Source: a virus. Taken from it: DNA of 32,812 bases. The stretch is taken from positions 1 to 32,812 of IMG/VR virus record IMGVR_UViG_3300029259_000431; one strand, written 5' to 3'. Each line of letters opens with the position of its first letter. Positions within the stretch are counted from its first letter, which is position 1. Position numbers and translations under genes: made by a program. This document shows positions 5,505 to 15,700 of this stretch, piece after piece. The notes beneath the pieces were generated by a model. The model was not told the origin of the DNA. It saw only the letters and a list, made by a program, of their open reading frames with translations, and did no database searches.

Positions 5505-6805
5505 TGTTAAAACAAGGTTTATCATATTTAAATAATTCTGCAACTGCTAATATTGGCAATGAACAACTTTCTAAATCTATAGGTGGGGAATTTATTACTG
5601 CAAGGGTAATTGATATTTCATTAAATAGTAATTCACAAATATTTGACGAAACAGGAGGTTGGAGTGGTATTGGTTCTATTAAGTTTCAACAACTAGATAA
5701 AACTGTTAGTCCTAATAATAAAAACCAAGAAAACACTACATTTGCAAAACCAATCAATGGTCAGCTTAAAACTTTTCCATTAGTAAATGAAGTAGTTCTT
5801 ATTTTTAGAGGACCATCTACACAAAAGACCCAATCATCAAATACTAAAACTTATTACTACATAGGTACATTTGCACTTTGGAATAATCAACACGTTAATC
5901 CCTTCCCTGATGTATTTTTTGATAATACCTCAGTAACACCATCGATGAATAAAAGCAATTCAGACCTACAAGCGGGTAGTGTTGCTAAAACATCTAAAAA
6001 AACTACACAATTAAGTTTAAATGGTAATAGTGGAGGTGCATTTGTTGAAAAAGGAAATATACACCCTATTTTACCATATGCTGGTGACAACATATTTGAA
6101 GGACGATTTGGTAATAGTATTAGATTAGGTAGTACATCAAAAACTGGCGGTCTAAGTAACAACTGGTCCGAATCTGGAGATAGTGGTGAACCTATTACTA
6201 TACTTAAAAATGGACAACCCACTTTAGGTAGTTCAAAAGGATTTGAGCCAATTGTTGAAAATATAAATACCGATCCTACATCAGTATATTTAACTTCCAC
6301 TCAGAAAATACCAATTATAGTTTCTACCTCTACTCAAGGTGTAGGAGAATCTGCTACAGTACCTTTTTCAAATCTAGTAGAAGTTACCCCTAAATCCCCT
6401 ACATCATATAACGCCCCACAAGTAATACTTAATTCAAGTAGATTATTATTTAATTCTACAACAGATAGTATATTATTTTCTTCACAAAAATCAATTGTAG
6501 CTGAAGCTAGGGAAGATGTGGGTATAAAGTCATTAGGGGGAAATTTAACTCTAACTGCAGATAAAGGAACAGTTTCTTTAGGTGCTAAAAATGCAGATCA
6601 ACCCTTAGTAAGAGGAAATGATTTTGCTAGTGATTATTGGGTATTACTCAATGCAATGGAAAACTTATTATCCTCTTTAAAAAATGAAGCTTCAATACCA
6701 GGTGCTGCATCTGCTGCTGCTTTACTTTTAACTCAATTAAAAGAAATTAATGTTTCGGATTCATCAAAATTTAAATTTTTGTCTAATAAAGTAAAAACCA
6801 TTTAA
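5504..6805 (+). CDS. gp5-like baseplate hub / central spike protein
   Basis: The 433-residue product shows the architecture of a tail-tip spike. Residues about 30-150 hold alternating beta strands with ARVIDISL at 33-40, GSIKFQQLD, and PLVNEVVLIFRGPS, consistent with the OB-fold domain of T4 gp5 and VgrG proteins. Residues about 310-370 hold short repetitive strands (LLFNSTTDSILFSSQKSI, GIKSLGGNLTLTADKGTVSL) that fit a triple-stranded beta spike. The segment after them is a short helical tail. No lysozyme domain is present between the two, unlike T4 gp5. As a trimer it would pierce the outer membrane during tail contraction. It lies in the order expected for a hub gene, before gp25 and gp6. 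Confidence 0.7.
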   Translation: MLKQGLSYLNNSATANIGNEQLSKSIGGEFITARVIDISLNSNSQIFDETGGWSGIGSIKFQQLDKTVSPNNKNQENTTFAKPINGQLKTFPLVNEVVLIFRGPSTQKTQSSNTKTYYYIGTFALWNNQHVNPFPDVFFDNTSVTPSMNKSNSDLQAGSVAKTSKKTTQLSLNGNSGGAFVEKGNIHPILPYAGDNIFEGRFGNSIRLGSTSKTGGLSNNWSESGDSGEPITILKNGQPTLGSSKGFEPIVENINTDPTSVYLTSTQKIPIIVSTSTQGVGESATVPFSNLVEVTPKSPTSYNAPQVILNSSRLLFNSTTDSILFSSQKSIVAEAREDVGIKSLGGNLTLTADKGTVSLGAKNADQPLVRGNDFASDYWVLLNAMENLLSSLKNEASIPGAASAAALLLTQLKEINVSDSSKFKFLSNKVKTI

Positions 6806-6806
6806 G

Positions 6807-8348
6807 ATGACGGACAAAGAAAAACAATCATTAAAAGATAAAGGTTTAAAACAAGGGGAGGCTTTATTAATCCGACTAGCACAAGCTTTTTTAAATTCTA
6901 CTAAGGGTAAAGAACTCATAGCAAAAACAGAGGACATTCCTGTTGAAGAAGTTAAAGGAATTATAAACGATCCTGTTCAATTTAAAAAATATAAACCCGT
7001 AATAAAAGTTTATACAACTGAGGGTAGATTATATGATAAACAAACTACTAAACCAATATCTGGTGTTAAGGTAGAGCCTAGATTTACTCTATTTCCCCTA
7101 AAATACGAAACGAAAACTAGAACAATTAAAGTACCAGACCCTACTGGTGAAAAAAATAAATTAGGAATTGTTAATAAAATTGATCAAACAGAAACATACA
7201 AGGCATGGTCCGAAGATAACAATAAACCAGCATTTATACGAACAGATGATGAAGGAAGGTTTAAATTACAATTCGGTATTCCTGTTATACCTGCATTAAA
7301 TGATAAAATTTTAGGTTTAAAACCAAGGATATTTTACCTTGAGGAAGAAGGATATGTTCCTGCGTCCCAAAGTATAATAGATGGAAACAATGAAGTTGCT
7401 CAAGAATTACCCATATTTAGTTTACTTAACCTTGAAGCGGCGGCCAAAGAAGCAAAAAGAGTAGCAGAAAAAGAATTAATACAAAGTGCACTCCTAGTTA
7501 CTAAGTTTTTTGCTGATGTCGCTGACTCTGCTTTAAATGCTCTTAGAAACATGATATTGGGGTTTGCAAGTGTAGTACAAACCAAATTGTTTCCTTTAGC
7601 ATTCCAAATTTATATTTTATTTGGTATAGCCAAAGAAGAACAAGCACTACAAGGTGAGGCAACTTGTCCTGATAATGATGTACTAAAAGGTATAATTAAA
7701 AAAAGAAATTCTGTAGTAAGACAAATAAACAATATGTACTCTATTATTATAGCTAATACAGCACTAGCCGGTGTATTTTTATACCTGTCATTACAGTTAC
7801 AAGCCTTTAAAGGAATTATTTCCTCAATACCCATCCCACTATCTGTTCCACCTGGAGTAGGTGTTCCTTATTCTTTAGTAGCTAAATTAGAAGATATAAA
7901 AGAAATTTTAGAAAAACTTACTAATGTATCTAGTGACATTAAAAAAGCACTATTAATATCTTTAGTATTTTTAATTATATCTTTAGTTATAATTTTAAGG
8001 TATTTAAAGGCTATTGATGGGTTAATAAATAGTTGTGCCTCTGAATCTAGTAATAATGGAAATGGTAGTGGATTATCAATGACAGAAATTGATGCTGGTT
8101 TATTAGCATTACAAAAACAAGATGAAGAACAAGGTGAACCTATTGTTACTAACGCAAACGGTTTTTCCATGTCTGTAGAAGTAGTTGATAAGTCTAATGT
8201 AGACGAATATTTTAGAAGACAAGCAATTGCTAAAAACTCTCAAGGTATTATTATTTTAAGGGGGGAACCTTCATTTAGTGGTACAGACCAAATACTAATC
8301 GACGAATTAGTGTTTTATATCAAACAAAACAATTTAAAAGCAGATTAA
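6807..8348 (+). CDS. Hub-cluster protein with regulatory-like beta domain and hydrophobic helices
   Basis: The 513-residue protein has a helical N-terminus (1-65), a beta domain at about 68-205 with PISGVKVEPRF and RTDDEGRFKLQFGIP, which resembles carboxypeptidase-regulatory-like (Ig-like) domains, then an amphipathic helix at 207-245. Three hydrophobic helices follow at about 263-275, 312-331 and 380-400 (ALLISLVFLIISLVIILRYL). A C-terminal alpha/beta domain covers about 445-513 (IIILRGEPSFSGTDQILIDE). I do not know a named family for the whole. Position between the spike and gp25 suggests a hub component; hydrophobic helices are common in tape-measure proteins, so a gp29-like role is possible but unproven. 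Confidence 0.6.
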   Translation: MTDKEKQSLKDKGLKQGEALLIRLAQAFLNSTKGKELIAKTEDIPVEEVKGIINDPVQFKKYKPVIKVYTTEGRLYDKQTTKPISGVKVEPRFTLFPLKYETKTRTIKVPDPTGEKNKLGIVNKIDQTETYKAWSEDNNKPAFIRTDDEGRFKLQFGIPVIPALNDKILGLKPRIFYLEEEGYVPASQSIIDGNNEVAQELPIFSLLNLEAAAKEAKRVAEKELIQSALLVTKFFADVADSALNALRNMILGFASVVQTKLFPLAFQIYILFGIAKEEQALQGEATCPDNDVLKGIIKKRNSVVRQINNMYSIIIANTALAGVFLYLSLQLQAFKGIISSIPIPLSVPPGVGVPYSLVAKLEDIKEILEKLTNVSSDIKKALLISLVFLIISLVIILRYLKAIDGLINSCASESSNNGNGSGLSMTEIDAGLLALQKQDEEQGEPIVTNANGFSMSVEVVDKSNVDEYFRRQAIAKNSQGIIILRGEPSFSGTDQILIDELVFYIKQNNLKAD

Positions 8349-8353
8349 TTTAA

Positions 8354-8363
8354 TATTTATAAT
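8354..8363 (+). promoter_or_regulatory. TATTTATAAT box before the gene at 8367
   Basis: TATTTATAAT, a one-base variant of the shared box, ending three bases before the ATG. It heads the wedge block (8367-18496). The short distance implies an almost leaderless transcript. Confidence 0.5.
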
Positions 8364-8366
8364 TAT

Positions 8367-8765
8367 ATGAAACTAAGTCAATTAAAAACAATCGTTAAAG
8401 AAGCAGTAAAAGAAGCGATCCAAGAAGAAATGAAAGATATTCTTATGGAAGCAGTACGTTCTCCTAAACAACAAGTTTATGAAACAGCAGTACCTACGCC
8501 TCAATACACACAACCCGCACCTGGACCATTAAACCCAGTAGCTCAAACAGACCTACCAGAAACTGATAGGTTAAAATTAAGAGAAAATATGATGGGTGTT
8601 TTAAATGGTATGAGACCAGGGGCAAACGGAACTTTAACAGCAACGTCCTCAGATGTAGTCCCATTACAAATGACAGGTAATATGGATACAGCAAGCCCAA
8701 ATGGTACTTTACCAGCAGGAGAAGTAGATATGAGTCAAATAATGGGATTAATGAATAGTAAATAA
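8367..8765 (+). CDS. Small virion or assembly protein, 132 residues
   Basis: Residues 1-31 form one strong amphipathic helix (KLSQLKTIVKEAVKEAIQEE and on), followed by a Pro/Thr/Gln-rich flexible linker at 40-70 and a low-complexity C-terminal half ending DMSQIMGLMNSK. There is no catalytic motif or membrane segment. The pattern of a helical N-terminus with disordered tail is seen in small phage scaffold or linker proteins, but no family can be named. It is the first gene of the block carrying gp25 and gp6, six bases before gp25, and is directly preceded by a TATTTATAAT box. Confidence 0.7.
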   Translation: MKLSQLKTIVKEAVKEAIQEEMKDILMEAVRSPKQQVYETAVPTPQYTQPAPGPLNPVAQTDLPETDRLKLRENMMGVLNGMRPGANGTLTATSSDVVPLQMTGNMDTASPNGTLPAGEVDMSQIMGLMNSK

Positions 8766-8771
8766 TAAAAT

Positions 8772-9179
8772 ATGGCATTTGGAGCAATACAACAATTCCC
8801 AAACGACACTAGACCTCGAGTAGGTATAGGTGTTAATATACCTTTTAACGAAGGTGGGGTTTTTACTCCAAACTATACTACAGCTCAAGCAATTAAAAAT
8901 AACTTAATAAACTATTTTTTAACAAACCCTGGAGAAAGACCAGGTAACCCAACATTTGGTGGGGGGTTAAGAGCTTTTATTTTTGAACAAATATCAACAG
9001 AAAACATTGATTATTTAAGAGATGATGTAGCAACTAAGGTTAGAGAAAAGTTTCCTAATGTAGAAGTTGAAGAATTAGATGTATTACAATCACCTGATAC
9101 CAATACGGTAACAGTACAGTTATATTATAGAGTAGTAAATACTTCTATCACAGATGAACTAGTATTAAACTTCGCATAA
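8772..9179 (+). CDS. gp25: gp25-like baseplate wedge protein
   Basis: The 135-residue length and pattern match the gpW/gp25 family. The family core is visible as AIKNNLINYFLTNPGERP at 40-57, with the conserved GER at 54-56, then PTFGGGLRAFIFEQ at 60-73 and the later DDVATKVREKFPNVEVEELDV. In T4, gp25 sits in the baseplate wedge, contacts the first sheath ring and helps start sheath assembly. The next gene, gp6-like, overlaps it by one base (TAATG), the usual gp25-gp6 neighbourhood of contractile-tail phages. Identification is firm. Confidence 0.92.
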   Translation: MAFGAIQQFPNDTRPRVGIGVNIPFNEGGVFTPNYTTAQAIKNNLINYFLTNPGERPGNPTFGGGLRAFIFEQISTENIDYLRDDVATKVREKFPNVEVEELDVLQSPDTNTVTVQLYYRVVNTSITDELVLNFA

Positions 9180-11020
9180 TGGCAGTAAGAAGAAACATAA
9201 ATTATATAAATAAAGAATTCCCTGAATTCAGGAATCAGTTAATTAACTATTCTCAAACATATTTTCCATCAACATATACTGATTTTACAGACACTTCCCC
9301 AGGAATGATGTTTATAGAACAAGCAGCTTATGTTAGTGATGTTTTGTCTTTTTACTTGGATAATCAAATCCAAGAAAATTTTATGCAATACGCAAGGCAA
9401 AATGATAATTTATATGATTTAGCTTATATGTACGGATATAAACCAAAAGCAACTGGTTTATCTGAAACTACTATGGAATTTTTTCAACAAATTCCTGCTA
9501 TACAAGTAGGGAACATTTACCAACCAGATTATTCTTATACGGTAACTATTCCTGCTAACACCGTTATTAAAACACAAGCGGCTACATCAGTAGCATTTAC
9601 TATTGAAGACCCAGTCAATTTCTCTGTTTCAAGTTCATCAGACCTTACTGAGGTATCTGTAGCTCAAACAAGTAATGGTATACCAACATATTATTTACTT
9701 AGAAAAACAAGAAATTCATTCTCAGGTAAAATCAATACTACTAGTTTTAGTTTTGGTGCCCCTCAAGAATTTGCAACTGTAGTTTTAGCATCACCTAATA
9801 TAGCAGGTGTAATAGATATTGTAGATTCTGAAGGTAACATATGGTACGAGGTAGATTATTTAGCTCAAGATTTAGTATATGATAGTTTAAGAAATACAAA
9901 TATTAATAGTCCTAATACATTTGAAGATAGTGATGCTCCATTTTTATTACAAACTAAAAACGTACAAAATAGATTTGCTACAAGATTTATAACCCCTACA
10001 CAATTACAAATCCAATTTGGTTCAGGTAACCCTGCAAATACAACAGAAGACATAATACCAAACCCTATGAATGTAGGTTTAGGCTTACCTTTTGAACAAG
10101 ATAAACTAACAACGGCTTACAGTCCAACCAACTTTATATTTACAAACACTTATGGTGTTTCTCCTACTAATACAACCCTAACAGTTAGGTACTATACAGG
10201 TGGCGGGGTTGCATCAAACGTACTATCAAATACCGTTAATTCTATAGATAGAACTAACATAATATTTAATACTAGTGGTTTAAGCACTAATGTTTCAAAT
10301 TATATATTTAATACAGTTGCTGCAAATAACACTACAGCGGCAAGTGGAGGTCAAGATGGTGATACAATTGAAGAAATAAGACAAAATTCAATATCACAGT
10401 TTTCTACACAGTTAAGAAACGTAACAGCTGAGGATTATTTAGTAAGAGCATTAAGTATGCCTTCTAAGTATGGTGTTATATCTAAAGCAGTAACCCAAAA
10501 ACCAATTGCTGGAACTGCCAATACAACATTGGATTTATATGTCTTAACCAATGATTTAAACAATAATTTAACCACGGCATCGGATACACTGAAAACTAAT
10601 TTGCGCACGTATATTAACCAATATAGAATGATTGGTGATACTATTAGTATTAAAGATGCTTTTATAATTAACTTTGGGGTTCAATTTGAAGTAATAACTT
10701 ATCCAAATTTTAATAGTAATGAAGTAATAGAAAGATGTATAATTGCTTTAAAAAATTACTTTTTATTAGATAAGTGGCAAATAAACCAACCTATAATTGT
10801 ACCTGATCTCTTTGTATTATTAGATACATTAGATGGAGTACAAACAGTAAGATCAGTAAAAATAGCTAACATAGCAGGAACATCTTCTAATTATTCAGAG
10901 TGGGCTTATGATATGGATGGCGCTAATCAAAATGGAACAATATACCCATCTTTAGACCCAAGTATATTTGAATTAAAATTTCCGGATAACGATATTAAAG
11001 GAAGAGTAGTAAACTTATAA
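9179..11020 (+). CDS. gp6: gp6-like baseplate wedge protein (J-like)
   Basis: The 613-residue product matches T4 gp6 / baseplate J-like proteins, which form the inner ring of wedges around the hub. The typical N-terminal segment is at about 36-75, TDTSPGMMFIEQAAYVSDVL then LDNQIQENFMQYARQ. The J-like core at about 395-430 has EEIRQNSISQFSTQLRNVTA followed by EDYL. The middle is beta rich and Asn/Thr rich. Length is close to that of T4 gp6 (660). The start codon overlaps the gp25 stop. No truncation is seen. Confidence 0.9.
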   Translation: MAVRRNINYINKEFPEFRNQLINYSQTYFPSTYTDFTDTSPGMMFIEQAAYVSDVLSFYLDNQIQENFMQYARQNDNLYDLAYMYGYKPKATGLSETTMEFFQQIPAIQVGNIYQPDYSYTVTIPANTVIKTQAATSVAFTIEDPVNFSVSSSSDLTEVSVAQTSNGIPTYYLLRKTRNSFSGKINTTSFSFGAPQEFATVVLASPNIAGVIDIVDSEGNIWYEVDYLAQDLVYDSLRNTNINSPNTFEDSDAPFLLQTKNVQNRFATRFITPTQLQIQFGSGNPANTTEDIIPNPMNVGLGLPFEQDKLTTAYSPTNFIFTNTYGVSPTNTTLTVRYYTGGGVASNVLSNTVNSIDRTNIIFNTSGLSTNVSNYIFNTVAANNTTAASGGQDGDTIEEIRQNSISQFSTQLRNVTAEDYLVRALSMPSKYGVISKAVTQKPIAGTANTTLDLYVLTNDLNNNLTTASDTLKTNLRTYINQYRMIGDTISIKDAFIINFGVQFEVITYPNFNSNEVIERCIIALKNYFLLDKWQINQPIIVPDLFVLLDTLDGVQTVRSVKIANIAGTSSNYSEWAYDMDGANQNGTIYPSLDPSIFELKFPDNDIKGRVVNL

Positions 11021-11022
11021 TT

Positions 11023-12192
11023 ATGGCAGTATATAAAATATTTCCCGAAAAAGATGCATCTATTTATAGTGCATATAAAACCATGAATACAGGGTTAGAT
11101 CCTATTTTAAGTGTATCTAATCTAGTAACAACGGACAACCCTACAGCTCAAGTAGCTAGATCATTAGTTAAATTTAACCAGAATGAAATAGTTAATGTTT
11201 TAGATAACTTGGCTAAAGTTACTAGTTCTGCTGTTTCTTGGACTTCGGATTTAAGATTATACGTAGCAAAAGCAACAAATGTAACTTTAGACTCAAAAAT
11301 TATGGTTGCACCTATTTCAGGTTCTTGGAATAATGGTACAGGCCAATATTTAGATAACATTATTAATACAACAGGAGTAAGTTGGCAATATCAATCCTAT
11401 TTAGGATCAAATCCTTGGGTAACTGGAGGTTATCAACCTTTAACTACTGCTTCCTTTGATCAAGCAAGTAATGCAGGTGGTGGTACCTGGTGGACAGGTT
11501 CAGCTTATCCTACTGTAACTCAATCATTAGAATCTTATCAAAACTTCAATTTAAGGAGTAGTAAAGATTTAAAAGTAGAAGTTAAAGGAGCAGTAGAAGT
11601 ATGGTATTCATCTTCCCAAGGTTTAAATTCGGGTTTAAGACAAATAACTAATGAAGGATTTATTGTAAGATGGGATACTGAATTTGAATTTGTTACCTCT
11701 AGTGCAGTTACCCCACAATTAAATTACTACTCTGTTGATACTAATACAATATATCCCCCACAATTAGAAATTAAATGGGACGATTCATCTTACGTTACAG
11801 CAAGCTTAAATGTAATAGATACACCAGATTTATTTGTAGCACTAGATAACAATCAAGGGGTATTCTATAGTGAAAGTGTAAATAATTTTAGATTAAACGT
11901 GCGACCGGAATTCCCAGTTCGTACATTTACAACACAATCCTCTTTTACAGTCAATTATGCATTACCTTCAGCTTCATATTACGCTATAAAGGATTTAGAT
12001 ACTAATGAATTTGTTGTAGATTTTGATAAAGAATATACAAAGATTAGCTGTGATTCAACTGGTAGTTTCTTTACTGTTTATATGAATGGTTTAGAACCTG
12101 AAAGATATTATAATATTCTAGTACAAACAGAGATTAAAGGACAAACTATAGTAATGGATGAAAACTATTACTTTAAAGTAGTTAACGGGTAA
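11023..12192 (+). CDS. Probable baseplate/tail structural protein, 389 residues
   Basis: Almost wholly predicted beta structure. The N-terminus, AVYKIFPEKDASIYSAYKTM, followed by NTGLDPILSV, looks like the start of DNRLRE-type beta-sandwich domains, which often open with a statement of this shape (a lattice strand with KDASIYS and NTG). A second beta domain at about 265-389 includes FRLNVRPEFPVRTFTTQSSF. Tryptophans cluster at 124-160. It lies two bases after gp6, in the place where T4 has gp7 and gp8, so a wedge or wedge-periphery role is likely, but I see no direct gp8 signature. Confidence 0.6.
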   Translation: MAVYKIFPEKDASIYSAYKTMNTGLDPILSVSNLVTTDNPTAQVARSLVKFNQNEIVNVLDNLAKVTSSAVSWTSDLRLYVAKATNVTLDSKIMVAPISGSWNNGTGQYLDNIINTTGVSWQYQSYLGSNPWVTGGYQPLTTASFDQASNAGGGTWWTGSAYPTVTQSLESYQNFNLRSSKDLKVEVKGAVEVWYSSSQGLNSGLRQITNEGFIVRWDTEFEFVTSSAVTPQLNYYSVDTNTIYPPQLEIKWDDSSYVTASLNVIDTPDLFVALDNNQGVFYSESVNNFRLNVRPEFPVRTFTTQSSFTVNYALPSASYYAIKDLDTNEFVVDFDKEYTKISCDSTGSFFTVYMNGLEPERYYNILVQTEIKGQTIVMDENYYFKVVNG

Positions 12193-12200
12193 GACATAAA

Positions 12201-12716
12201 ATGAAAGAAAATAAACAAAAGGTAGATCTTATTAAACAAGTGTATTCTAAAACAGGATACCCAACAATAATTGATACAAATTTCAATCAGTTAGGTAATA
12301 AATCTGTTAACGAACAACTTGACACTTCAGTATCTGTAGAACAATTTTTTGATCTTTATACACAATTATTTTATGAAATCCCCTCTTATGGTGAAATCGC
12401 TTCACATGAATATTTAATCACAACAAGTACAGAATATATAGGTTTTGAAGCAAATAATGATATTATTAATGCTTTACAAAAAGAAATTACCCAATTAAGA
12501 AAAGATTTATTAAAAGCACAGATTGAAAAAGCAGAAGCATTAACCGGGGAAAGTTTAGGTATTAATTTAGATGGTATTGAAGATGATAACCTACAAGGTA
12601 ATGCCTTTAATGAAATTCAACAACAAATACAAAAATCAGGAGCATACGCAGGGACAACAACTACTACAGTTGTAAGCAACACACCTGGAAACCCAAATAA
12701 TACAATAAGTAATTAA
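12201..12716 (+). CDS. Small coiled-coil baseplate-cluster protein, 171 residues
   Basis: The N-terminal half is mixed, with YSKTGYPTIIDTNFNQLGNK at about 14-33. A heptad-like helix follows at about 87-116 (INALQKEITQLRKDLLKAQI), then an acidic segment and a Thr/Asn-rich C-terminal tail. It overlaps the start of the giant gene by one base (TAATG). A small protein tightly coupled to a very large tail protein could be its assembly partner, which is inference. I recognise no named family. Confidence 0.65.
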   Translation: MKENKQKVDLIKQVYSKTGYPTIIDTNFNQLGNKSVNEQLDTSVSVEQFFDLYTQLFYEIPSYGEIASHEYLITTSTEYIGFEANNDIINALQKEITQLRKDLLKAQIEKAEALTGESLGINLDGIEDDNLQGNAFNEIQQQIQKSGAYAGTTTTTVVSNTPGNPNNTISN

Positions 12717-15700
12717 TGGAAGAATTAAATAGCATAACAGTTAATCCTGTAGACCCAACTACGTTTGAGTATCAAGAGTATTCTGAACAAGATAATAATT
12801 TAATATCATCTTCAAGGTTAGATACTTCTTTTACATCATCTACAGACTACATCGAGTATTATATTTATGATAATTCTCAACAACTAATTTTCCCACTTAA
12901 AGGTTCTTCAACAAGAATTTATGATCAAAGAAATTATAATGTATTAGATGGAGATGTTGTTTTATTCCCATCCGATAATTTAGAAGACATCGGTTTTGAT
13001 GATGGTACTTTTTATTCAACATACAATTTTTATAGAAAACAACTAGCATCTGATCAATTTTTAAATTACTATATTTGTGAAATAAGTGCAGATAGAACCG
13101 AGGTTAGATTAAAAAGTTCTACTATAGAAATTGATTTAATAGTAAGTTCATCTAATGCCTTTATTGATTATAGAGAAAATGCAGACTATTTTGTTGACTT
13201 TTTACTTAACTTTGGAGGTGACCAACAAGTTATAGCTAATAATTTAAGATTAGATACAACAACAGAGGTTGAACCTTCTTTGTTAGTAAAATTATATGAA
13301 CCTTTACCTGATAGTTTTAGTATAAAGGATACATTATGGGTTGTTGAAGAAATTTCAACACCACAAGCATATACTGTTGTCTTCCCACCTATAGAATTTA
13401 TTCCAAACGATTCTCAATTCATTAAGGGACCAAATTATAGTATATCTGTAACACAACAAACTGGGGAATCAACCCAAGATTTTAGTTTTAATACATTATT
13501 AAGTTCAGATGTAACTAGTTCTACTGATCAACTTAAAAATATATTAGATAGAAAAGAAATAGACATAAATGTAGACTATACTGATTACAATAATTTTATT
13601 AAGTTTAGTTCAGCACAAACACGTTTAGAAAACTTTTATTATAAAGTTGGTTTAATCCAATCTTCTAGTAATGCAATAGTTGCTTTAACAACCAATGATG
13701 GTTTTTATAGTTCTAGTAAGGCAGAAATATCAACAAGTATTCAAAAAGTGATTACTGGTTTTGATAGATATGAATATTTTTTATACTACGATAGTGGTTC
13801 AACTAAATCATACCCTAAATCTACAACAACCCCTCCTTACATATTATTACCAACTGGAAGTACTACTGTAAAAACATGGTTAGGTAGTGCAAATCCTGAA
13901 AATGAGTTTTATGGGGGTCAAGCATTAGTAGCCTCTGATTACGACAGTGATAACAAAGATTACTTATATAATACAATACCAGAATATTTAAGATCAGACC
14001 CAAATAACGAAAAGTATGAATTATTCGTTGATATGGTTGCTCAACAGTATGATAATACATGGTTATATACTAAAAATATTACTACAAGATTTGACGCGGA
14101 TAACCGTTTAGATTATGGTATTTCTAAGGATTTAGTAGCGGATGCTATTAGGGATTTTGGTGTAAAATTATATTCAAACAATTTTAATACTAGTGATTTA
14201 TATACCGCGTTTTTAGGTTTAACACCTTCTGGTAGTACGTTTCCACTACCCAACATGGTTGGGTTAGTAAATGGTATGGTTAACACACCTACTGGGTTTG
14301 AGTACATAGATACTCAAATATCTGCTTCGGACGATATAGTCCCATTAGACGATGTTAATAAGCGATTATATAAACGAATCTACCACAATATGCCCTACCT
14401 TCTTAAAACAAAAGGTACGGTAGCTGGTTTAAAAGCATTAATTACCTCATATGGTGTTCCTGATACCATTTTAAGAATAAATGAATTTGGTGGGAAAGAT
14501 AGAGATAATTATTTAGATTGGGATTTAAGTGAAAATGTTTTTAATTATGCATTTCATGCACAGGGTACCCCAAATAGTTATTTTAAATCAAGCTTTGACA
14601 TAAATACTAATTTTGATGTAACGAATCAAGCTCCTAAAACATTACAATTTAGATTTAAAACCCCAGGTATTCCTTTAATCGATGCTGACAACACAGCCTA
14701 TTATTACAATATTTGGAAAACAGATGATCGTAAAGCTAATATAACATTAGAATATACAGGGTCAGGTATGACTTCAGGTTCATATTCAGGCTCAACTCCA
14801 TCAGCAGATAATGCTTATGGTACTTTAACTTTTTGGCCTGATGGGTTCAGTAACACTACAGCAACTGCCTCAGTGTCCTTACCACTTTTTGATGGAGGAT
14901 GGTGGTCAGTAATGACAACTGTAGATTATGGAGTTTCAGATAAAGCAAATCTTTTTGTCGCTAATAGAATAGATGATAAAATAGGATTTACAGCTTCAGA
15001 TTCTACCACTTATAACTGGCAATATTATTACACTAGTACAGAATCATCCTTCTTTGAGGGAAATTATGAATTAAATACTAACATATATACTCCATTTACA
15101 GGAGCATTTCAAGAATTAAGATATTGGACTACAGTTTTAAAAGAAGATTTATTTTATGATTATGTAGTTAACCCTTATTCTACACAAGGTAACACAATTA
15201 ATTCAACACCTGATGATTTATGTTTTAGAGCGGATTTAGGTACACAATTAATTACATCAAGTAGAACATCAATTCACCCTAAAGTTACAGGTTCATGGGA
15301 AGCAACAAGCTCATTTGATAATGGTAATAGTAATTTCTTCATTGGTACAACCGAATTTGTAGAAAATACCGAAGAAATATATTTAAATCAAGTACCAGGA
15401 GGTATTAAGAATAGAATAAGTGACCAAATTACAATAGATAAAGAAGTATTACCATCAGGTTCTACTTTATCTCCATATAGATCAATACAACAAGAAACAT
15501 TCCCAAGTGGTAGTGATCCAAGTATTAATTATTTAGAGGTAGCATTTTCCCCTACTGACCAGGTTAACGATGACATTATAGCACAAATAGGTGCTTTTAA
15601 TTTAGGAGATTATATAGGTGACCCAAGACAAATAAACGAACCAAACTATTCATACCCTGCTTTAGATAAATTAAGGGATGCATATTTTACAAAATACATA

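Noticed and set aside
5887-6300. A 137-codon minus-strand frame inside the spike gene
   Set aside because: It is antisense to a well-supported gene with clear beta architecture, in a window with no other minus-strand genes.
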